Shown here piece after piece: positions 55,542-64,000 of a DNA stretch of 64,000 nt; position 1 is the first letter of the stretch; every line of letters starts with the position of its first letter. The notes under the pieces were generated by a model that was not told the DNA's origin, made no database searches, and saw nothing but the letters and a program-made list of their open reading frames with translations. A program made the position numbers and the translations under genes. The DNA comes from Echinococcus granulosus (lineage: Eukaryota > Platyhelminthes > Cestoda > Cyclophyllidea > Taeniidae). The stretch spans positions 549,657 through 613,656 of the forward strand of contig NW_020170411.1 of NCBI RefSeq assembly GCF_000524195.1. The letters run 5' to 3'.

Positions 55542-58106
55542 CGCCGCTCGACCAAATGCTGTCGGAGAAGTATTGATCCAATGGGAAGGTCGCCCGCCCG
55601 CCTGTCCGTACCTCGGTTCGCGTCAAGCGCCTCCAGAGTACGCTCCACTCACAGAGCTCGAAGTAATGCGATAGACAGCCAACTGCTGCCTGCATCAGAT
55701 TGGTACCTCCGTGGCTAACCAAGACATTCGCCTACGCATTGAGGCAATTGTGTACCTGTCTGAGTGTGTACGAGGGATAGAAATCACAGGACAGTTTAAT
55801 CATTTCCCCAAAATAGCAGCTTGTAAGTTTTTCAATAAGGATAATCAACGTTGAGGAAATATTCTTGCATGTGAATTATATTATAAACCCTTAACAAACC
55901 CACCGTAAGCAATCTGTTATTTACTTGAAGCAAAAGTGCTTTGAGAAGCCTGATTACGTCCAATCATGATGGTTATCATGAGGGAAGACTGTCTATTTTG
56001 CATTTTCTTGACCGTACTTGTGGGGGCCTATGGGAGTTGAAATTCGTGTATTAGGCGTGCACAGCAAATTTATAAAACTGGCCTTCGTGCATCGTTGGAT
56101 GCTTACATTACATGTACGATGCATTGGTTAAAATTGAAATGGGGTGTAGGCTAAGCCAATCTCATCACTTAAGTATTCATGGGAATTGTGAATCTTGGCA
56201 CAAAAAGCATAATTTCGTACCTAAATGTTCAGAGCGCTTAGGGGGCGAAAGATGGTTTTGCGCGTCTTTGTCTCTATGCGTTCTTATTAAGTATTGTTGA
56301 AAGTCGTCGAAAGGTATCTGTAATTTCTTGCTAAATGGACAATTTCTACAGTTAGTGGAAAGAAATTTGAGATATGATGACCTTGGTTTTTTAAAGTCTA
56401 CTTTAGTCCCTACTATTTATTACAAAATAGATTACAGAGTATCTTTAAGTCCTCGTGGAAGAAAATAGACACAACAGTGGCACGATGTGGCTTCTTTAAC
56501 TCAAATTCCCAAACAAGCTGTATACTCTTGAATGCTTAATTAACACAAGTCTTAGTGAAAAATCATTTCATCAGGATGATTATTATGAAGTAAGAAAAGT
56601 TTAACGCGATGAGATTATCGCATTGTAACTCTGAGATTGTGTCTGGAGGAAAATTTCCTAGTACTTCCGGTCAAGAGTAAGTAATGTGTATTTTATCGTT
56701 AAAGCTGAACACTAGTGATACCTCAAGTATGAAACAGTTACACTTTTGCCGGAAAAGAAATCAAAAATTAGTACAAGACTGCCATGATTGCGGTGCTTTC
56801 AACGTTACTAGAATTTCCGTGATGCTTCACGAACGCGATGGAGCCCTTAGGTTACCTCGAAATTTTAAATTGTTGCGTTCTTCTACCGTTGGTTTGTGCC
56901 AGCGATAATTTATTTCTTTGCGCAACAAAAATGACTTCAAAGCTAAATGATGGGCTTGGAGATATAGCATCCTAAGTGCTGATAAACGAAGTTGAACTTG
57001 GCTAGATTTTGGCATCACTATGTGCCAAATTACGATTTGCGACATATTTTTTGGCTTAACTTGAACCCAAGAAGGTTGACAAAAAATTCAGATACTATTT
57101 TGCAAGAAAGTTTTGACCATGTCTATAAAAGGAACCACCATTCAAAAAGGAAACAATCCTTATTTACAATGAACTAGCCTTACCGATTGGCTAGTGGCGC
57201 CTGATTTATTGGCACAAAGTTAACGGTAGAAGTTCTGGCGACAGGTATAGACTTGATTCTTCCTTCATGGCGCATTGGTCAATGCAATGACAGATTCTTT
57301 AGTATAAATGATGCCCATTTAAAATGCATGATTTTATGCATTGTTTTATCATTTTGGCTCTATTTCTGAGTACTGTTGGAAATAAAACGTAAATTTTGTC
57401 GTATTGGACTAAGGTATCTCGAAGTCCCTAAACGCAAATACCAGACTCACACATTACGCATACTTTAAAATGCAAGAGTAATTTCTTATGCATCTATGGG
57501 GAGTTTTATTTGTGCCTTCCTGCAAATTAAAATTGAATTCCAAAGAATCATTCTTAGTAGCATTCTCTCATAAAAATGATGAACTATACAAGGACACGAG
57601 GGTGTATTTCCCATATTAAAATAAAATAAGTCGGCACAAGTTTTTTTAGAAATCTCCATTTACTATCAAGCAAGTCAAGTTAGTAGTAAGGTAGGCTCAA
57701 AAGTAGATGGAATTGTGCACTTTGACGAGAGGAAAAAGGCGGTGTTCACGTATGGCAACTGCAGCCATCTGCATAGTTAAATAAACCTCCAACGGGGGAG
57801 CGAATCCACGACTTGACCGGCTCCCAATACCAAGAACTGGTGAAATAAACCCTACAGAAAGCAAATGAAAACATGAAATTCGGAATTTTAAGATATACAA
57901 CCTCAGTAGACTCCTTGGAGGAAGCCATGTCATTAGTGGTGTTAGAAGTAGGATTTTAAACATCAAGTCAGGATGTGGATTAATAGAGAAATTAAAAATT
58001 ACAAGGCCAGGATAAAATAAAGCGTGCACAAATTATCTTAAGTTAAATGACAATAACTGTAAGGAAGGACCTTAGTTTTTCCCTTAGTAAATGGTTAGAT
58101 TGTAAT
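55542..58106. other. Upstream of NPDC1-like gene; no gene seen
   Basis: A GC-rich block around 55480-55660 overlaps the first exon and likely promoter. Beyond it, AT-rich sequence; the minus frame at 57697-58029 has an acceptor-like ctttctgtag inside it but no recognisable product. Confidence 0.45.
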
Positions 58107-58206
58107 NNNNNNNNNNNNNNNNNNNNNNNNNNNNNNNNNNNNNNNNNNNNNNNNNNNNNNNNNNNNNNNNNNNNNNNNNNNNNNNNNNNNNNNNNNNNNN
58201 NNNNNN
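58107..58206. other. Assembly gap (100 N)
   Basis: Exactly 100 unknown bases, the standard placeholder for a gap of unknown size. Distances across it should not be trusted. Confidence 0.99.
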
Positions 58207-58545
58207 GCACTGTCTTCTTTAAGAAATTGGCAATCGCTCAACTTGCATATGATACTATTTTTAACAATGAATTCACATTAGTTTAGGAAGTCCAATCTGC
58301 ATAATGATGTATAAATTATACGAGTTCTTAAAAGAAAGTGCATCGAACTGACTTGAAACGGTTTGTCCTCGGAAATTCATTAAATCGGTAAATTTTTCAC
58401 CGGTGGCATTCTTGTGCAACATCTCTAGAGCACTACGTAAGCTTACAACCCATCGACATGACCCGTATAGCCAAGTGTAGCATGTTGATTGTTCGGTTGA
58501 TTTCCGATTTTAATAACAGGTCAGCTAGGGGCTCCACAATTTTAC

Positions 58546-58680
58546 ATCCTTCGGGCAGCCTGGCCTCCTATTCGCATCAGTAGCCCCGATTCCTACTGTA
58601 CTTCGACAATACATGTTCTGCTCGAGTAGTATGTCTACTTTCAACTGCAGGAAAGTCTCGAGGTGCTACACAGTTAGATG
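58546..58680 (+). repeat. Diverged dispersed repeat, copy 1
   Basis: Shares the order GGCCTCC, TAGCCCCGATTC, CTACTGTA, GAGTAGTATG, GGAAAGTCTCGAG with copies at 61388, 62248 and 63948. Strongly diverged. Confidence 0.4.
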
Positions 58681-61387
58681 ATAGACATTTAATGCGGGAC
58701 TCCAGATTTTATGAAACTGTGCTTTTGTGCATAATGTTTGTAATTTTTAGGCTTCTAATGTCAACGAAAAACTGTATCCATCAAATACGATTTGTGATTT
58801 GAGAAATAAAGGTCATATTCCCCTTCTTCTATGCATGAACTACAATAGCACGGCTTAAAACTTCCCAATTTTAAGCACACAGAATGTAGGACGAGGCTCG
58901 TAGATCTCACCTCCCCTGGTCCTCATACTCTTAGAACACCTAGGTTGATTTGGCCTCGACGTGTTTATTAGGATAAGTAAGTGGGAGAAGCAAGTAAAGA
59001 GTTTAAGGGGATGTGGACATGGAACCGCTCTCGGGGTTGCAGGACGTTCACGCCTCAGTCACGAGGTTTTACTTGTCTCTCCTCCTTCTCTCTGAAAGCT
59101 CCCATTAAAACAACATAAGTATTACAATAACTTTGGGGGCTTTCATGCGTCGTTTAATTTTGCGCTCATATAGATTCTTATTGGAATTACGTCTGAGTTG
59201 AAGGTAAAGATTTTTAACGTAGGTATCGCTGAGCCACATAGTCCTGCCTTTTACCAAATGCTCTCTGAATTATTCGCTCAAACTTGCACAACAAATTAAT
59301 TGTGCCAATTTGAGCTTAAATGTTTCACGTTGGAATCAAGATTTCTTGCACCGTACCGTGATATGCGAAGTAATATGTAAACTCATTTCACCAATGTTAT
59401 TTATGTCCATGAGGTATTATTAGCTATCCATGATGCATTTTATGAAGGCGATAAGCACTAGCTAGACCATGAAACGCTGGAGTAAAGCCGATGAATATGC
59501 ACGCTTCCTCAAAGGCACGAAAAATTACGAATATAGTTTTAAAATAATAAATTCAACCATTTTTGAAGTTTTATTCATTAAAATGAGTGAAACCTTTAGT
59601 CTCTACTTATTTATGGACTGTTTGACACTAAATAGACGAAGTTTATTTTTTTGAGGCTAATGCACATCTACTTATCGTACTCCTCCTTGTCAATACTGAT
59701 AAAAAATATTGTAATCTGATACAGAATATATACATAGCTTGCAATTTGAATGGTATTCATAAGCTAATCCTAAGCTTGTTTTTGAAGAATTTTTACTAAA
59801 AAGCAGCTGATAACTGTTTGGATATGGAAGTGCTGGAAATAAAACCCTTTTGTTCTAAGCATATTACAATTAGACCTGTGTTCTTTTGGTGAACCCATAA
59901 TTTAGACAGGGAAAATCAAAATGAACTTTGTCATTCCATAAAATAAATGGGACACTTGTTTGATCTTCAAAATAATTTATCGAATGAAATTTCGCAACAA
60001 CATTTCATTTTGGTAACTGAGACTACTAGTTGGAATAACTTTCGGGGCTCGAATGTGGTTTAAAAACCAAAATGGGAAATAGCAAAATCGTTCTTAGCTT
60101 CACGATAAAAAAGTGGTTTGCTAGTTGCTCAATAAAATTTTGCTTGATTCCCCCAAAGTGTGCAGTCATTTAATTACTCCATTAATTATTTTTTACCATG
60201 GAATTATTACAGTCCAACTATTGTAATGGTAAGGGAATGACAGAACCACAAATTTCATTAGATTCTAAGATTATTGGAATGTCATACGAGCAGGGGGGTA
60301 AACACCAAAATAGTATTTATGCCGATTTTGGTATGAAGCGGCATGATACTGTGACGCAATTCTTCCGGGGTTGTTTTGATTGCGCGGCACATGCGAGTTT
60401 TGTTGTAAGGGCTTTTTATTTGGGGAGTTCACTGTGCTTGAGCAAAATCCACGAATGTGTCGCAAATTGCATGGAATTTTGCACGGCCTCTGCTCTGTGC
60501 ACGCCATTAGGCCACTAGGGCGTGAAACTGCATTTGGCGTTAAAACAACCGCATCCCATCTCGGCATTGCGAGTGCTGGCCTCAACAATGTGGCACATGT
60601 AGGATCCCCAATTACGAACTTAAGCAACCGTTTAAATATTTAATTTGTGTCTGCAGACTTATAATGGGTTACTCATAAAGCATTTCGAATGGTACCTTTG
60701 TGCTAATTAGGTTACATTCTTGTATAAAACAAACTAACTATTCTTTTTAGTTATTTTTCAATGCTCACATAACCCCAATAGCTATGCAACATTAGACTGA
60801 ACATGTAACAAGCCACTCATTTATTTTAATCTTTTTTCCGTCTTAATTTTTGAATTAAATTGATTTAGATGGAAAACGTGCCTAAAGAAGGTCTCAGTAG
60901 TAAAAATATTCGGTTTCTGGTTCATCAAATATGAAGTCCTTGTTCGCCTTTTGATCTACTGTTTGAATATGTGATGAAGTGACAAATTTATCCTGTTTTG
61001 GAACGCATTAATTTAAGTATAACAATTGAGAGATTTTAAGCAGCTGGAGATGACATCCCCGCAATTGCCTTCTTCAGGTTTTATCTGTAAGTGTACTTGC
61101 TGTACATTTGTACTCTCCGCCCATGAAAAGTAACTGCAATTCTCGCAAAAGGCAAGAAAAAAAGCGAGTAAGTGTATAACCTAGGACCACTTAGATCAAG
61201 TCGGATTATAATAAAATATTCATAGACCCAAACTTCTAGTAACTACTTACATATGCATTGAGTATCCCAATAAAACGACCAGACTGGGCTTAGATACTTT
61301 ACTCCTCCGGTTCTGATTTAACTATACGTGTTTTCTTGCTTTTTCAGTGATTTTTCCTTTGGTAACGCAGGCAATTAAGAATTCGCA

Positions 61388-61505
61388 GGCTGTATTTCCC
61401 CTGCGGCTTGGCCCCAGGCTATCCCGGCGGTCTCAGTTCTTCTGTAGGTCAGTAATGCATTTCCTGCAATACTACTGTGACTTCTTACGACTTCGCTACA
61501 TTGGT
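61388..61505 (+). repeat. Diverged dispersed repeat, copy 2
   Basis: Contains GGCTTGGCCCC, GTCTCAGTTCTTCTGTAG and CAGTAATGCATT, which recur in copies 3 and 4. Confidence 0.55.
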
Positions 61506-62247
61506 AGCAGCGGAAAGGGAACCTGATTTTAACAGACAATTACTCAGATTTCTACTACTGAATGATGAACCCTAGCGTGATGAACGAAGGATGTGCGATG
61601 TAAATGGGAGAATATACGATGACCTCCAACAGAAAGGTTGAAAATGACAAAATCCTTCGAGAACTGTCTTAATTCCATTTTCAACAGAAATGCTGTCAGC
61701 AGCTGAGGTGGCACTAGCTGTGAACCACCTGAAATGGTTCGTTATCGAACTATCTACGGCACCTACATGAGGAAGCTAACGTAGTGAACACCCTGTACCT
61801 CCTCTCTCTCTCTACTAGCGGGATGTAACCTAGATAGATATATGGGTGGGCAGCACTATCATACGAACAAAGTGACAAAGAGGATTGGACTCGAAATCTC
61901 TATTAAATGACTCTGCTTTGGGCCGGTGGTCCTACAATTAGCGACGGGCGTACGAAATGGTCTGTACATTCTCCCTTCACAGAATGCATTTCTTAAATAG
62001 GGTGAGGCTCTAGATCCGGTCAAAAATCATCCCAGCTGGACACAAATTTAATGACTGCCATGGTTAACTTGTGGGCGTTATTTATGCAGTATTGACTACA
62101 TTGTGATGACCGACGCAAAAGATTGACCAGTGGGAGTGTGAGAGAAATGCTCAGATGAGAGAGACTAAGTAAATGCTTTGATTTTTTGTTTAGCTTTTCG
62201 TTTTGGTTGCGCAAACACTTAGGGGTCCACCCTTGTGCTTTCGCTAC

Positions 62248-62360
62248 CCGGCTTGGCATCCGGGCGATGCCAATAGCCTCTCAGCCCAACTGTAGGTAAG
62301 TAATGCATTGTCGCCATAGTACTTTGAGTTCTCTACTTCAAGAAAGTCTGGAGACAATAC
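62248..62360 (+). repeat. Diverged dispersed repeat, copy 3
   Basis: Contains CGGCTTGGCATCC, CTGTAGGTAAGTAATGCATT, ATAGTACTTTGAGTT and AAGAAAGTCTGGAG; the first two match copy 2, the last matches copy 1. Confidence 0.55.
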
Positions 62361-63947
62361 GGCTTTTTGGATAAATTTGAAATTCTTTTAAGCGGAATCG
62401 AAATCGCCACACCTTATACATATATTTTAAGCCACCTCATTACAACCGCTGAGAAATGTGAAAACCGTCCATTCCTTCACCCGTGCTCAATAAGTGGTCT
62501 CAAAACCCCCCAGAAGAAGATGCTCCAGTATATTAATTCACATTTAGATATAACTAAATAACCCGAACGAAAACGGCTCCTCGAAGAACTGTGGCACTCA
62601 ATTGATCTCTTACTCCGACAGACACCAGGCATTAGCAAAGAGCCGAAGCTTGGGAGGCATTTTTACCTATTACCTGCATAACCCACTAATCCTGAGAAGA
62701 TCGTACGTATTTTGCAGGAAATGGCTATAAGGTTAGGGATTGCAATCTTTACACACTTCCAAAACCCACGCACACAATGCAGTATTTTCCACTATACTAA
62801 TCCACCTAATTTGAGCCCCAGATCCAAGTGTAGAAATGAGTTAATGAAGATTGTGACAAATTCTCACGGGCTAACATGAAGAAACAAAGCATTTGGAGAA
62901 AGCTAAATGAGCTAAGACGGTCTTCGGAGTTTAAAGCAAGATGTTAGAATTTCTGCTTTCATCCTGGCTGTAAAACGATTTTCACCTTATACTAAAAAAT
63001 TTCATCATTATTTGAGCGTATATAACGGTTGCAACAATGCTTATTACATCTCAAATGGCGATTAAGGAACGTGGCGTAGTATCACCAAACCAAATCGTGA
63101 TTAAGAATTTTGCTTAGCTTATCAATGAAGTGCAATCAAAAGCAAAAATTGAAATGGATAACGAACTTGCAGCAAATGAGTCATTACTTTCTTAAGTTCT
63201 AATTTGATTAATAATACAAAAAAATCTGACTAAAATTAGATTAGACAAAGTGTTGTTGAATAGTATGTGTAGAACCTTTGTAAAAGCATCTATTTTTCTT
63301 CGAGTTTCTCTTTTTAGACTTGTTATTTGCCGTATTTGTCTTCTTTTCATCGGAGTTGCTGAGGTCTAGATGTTTTTGAACGCCAATAATCTTGTGACGT
63401 GACGTAACCTTGTGTTCCATTTCCTTACAACTATTAATGCAAAATCAAATCAGGCAGCACCCTAAGCCTCCGCCAATATAGTTATTTAATAATACTTGGC
63501 AATTAAGATCATAATTTCGAAGATCAATTGATTAGAACTAGTAGAATTTTGTGCAGTCAAAATCGTAATGACTTTGTTTGGAACAAAAAATCAAATTTTC
63601 GCACACCGTGCTCAGAAGACTATACGTCTGATATTCGTTTTTTTTCTTCAATTTTAAGTGAAAAATATGCACTTTAACAAATGAAATCTAGCAAAAGTTG
63701 GGTATGCTAGATATCTGAACTTGGCACGGATTTGCATTTTGGTAATGTTACGACGATATGAACACTTTGTATCGCCTGGACCTGTACCAACATTTCCTGT
63801 ATTTAGAAAGTGCATTATTATCCCCATACTTTGTGCTCCTCACCGGCGAACGGGAGTGTAGGCTCTGCCACTGAGTCCAAGTCGATGATATTTAGGTCCA
63901 GTTCTTCAATTACCCTTCTATAACTGGTTTAACTCTGCGTTTGATTG

Positions 63948-64000
63948 CGCAGGTTTGGCAGACTTTGTCTCTAGGCTATGTCGGTAGTCTCAGCTCTTCT
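63948..64000 (+). repeat. Diverged dispersed repeat, copy 4 (cut by window end)
   Basis: GGTTTGGCAG then GCTATGTCGGTAGTCTCAG and CTCTTCT, matching the start of copy 2; runs off the window. Confidence 0.5.

Larger units (their letters stand above)
58207..64000. other. Gene-poor right end with diverged repeats
   Basis: No exon of a known family. Overlapping open frames at 60198-60643 on both strands have no domain. Four related, diverged repeat copies are listed separately. The sequence is otherwise AT-rich and without clear structure. Confidence 0.5.

Noticed and set aside
57697..58029. 110-codon minus frame with an internal acceptor
   Set aside because: The part after the acceptor gives no family match and the donor upstream does not fit its phase.
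60198..60643. Three overlapping open frames on both strands
   Set aside because: Frames on opposite strands over one segment suggest composition, not coding; no domain seen.

Overview
The window is eukaryotic: nearly every gene is split into short exons with GT..AG borders, and it fits a parasitic flatworm, most likely a tapeworm. The basis is a sigma-class glutathione transferase of the tapeworm type, unusually short introns, and several start codons lying only a few bases after a strong 3' splice site, as expected for spliced-leader trans-splicing. The species is not fixed by the sequence; the tapeworm call is an inference from family knowledge.

Layout. 2.0-6.8 kb (+): two tandem genes for four-EF-hand calcium-binding proteins; a third, divergent copy lies at 10.2-11.9 kb (-), with a one-exon gene of unknown function (8.1-8.5 kb, -) between. 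14.3-15.9 kb (-): mitochondrial ribosomal protein mL49. 16.8-23.0 kb (-): poly(ADP-ribose) glycohydrolase (PARG), whose last intron holds decayed second copies of two of its own exons. 24.1-30.7 kb (-): inositol-pentakisphosphate 2-kinase (IPPK). 32.4-33.8 kb (+): a broken Ty3/gypsy pol remnant. 34.8-37.5 kb (-): dynein regulatory complex subunit 3 (DRC3), with introns of 45, 36, 30 and 28 bases and one that reads as a U12-type AT-AC intron. 39.3-43.6 kb (+): transcription factor subunit NF-YC. 45.1-46.0 kb (+): small GTPase ARL2. 46.2-48.2 kb (-): sigma glutathione transferase. 51.5-55.5 kb (-): an NPDC1-like one-pass membrane protein. From 55.6 kb to the end there is no recognisable gene, only diverged repeats and a 100-base assembly gap.

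The genes do not form one pathway. Housekeeping (mL49, ARL2, NF-YC), cilium/flame-cell motility (DRC3), nucleotide and inositide signalling (PARG, IPPK), calcium binding and detoxification are mixed. Exon borders below were set by splice consensus, phase agreement and alignment from memory to the families; no search or RNA data was used. Two short IPPK exons and the 5' end of PARG were not found.
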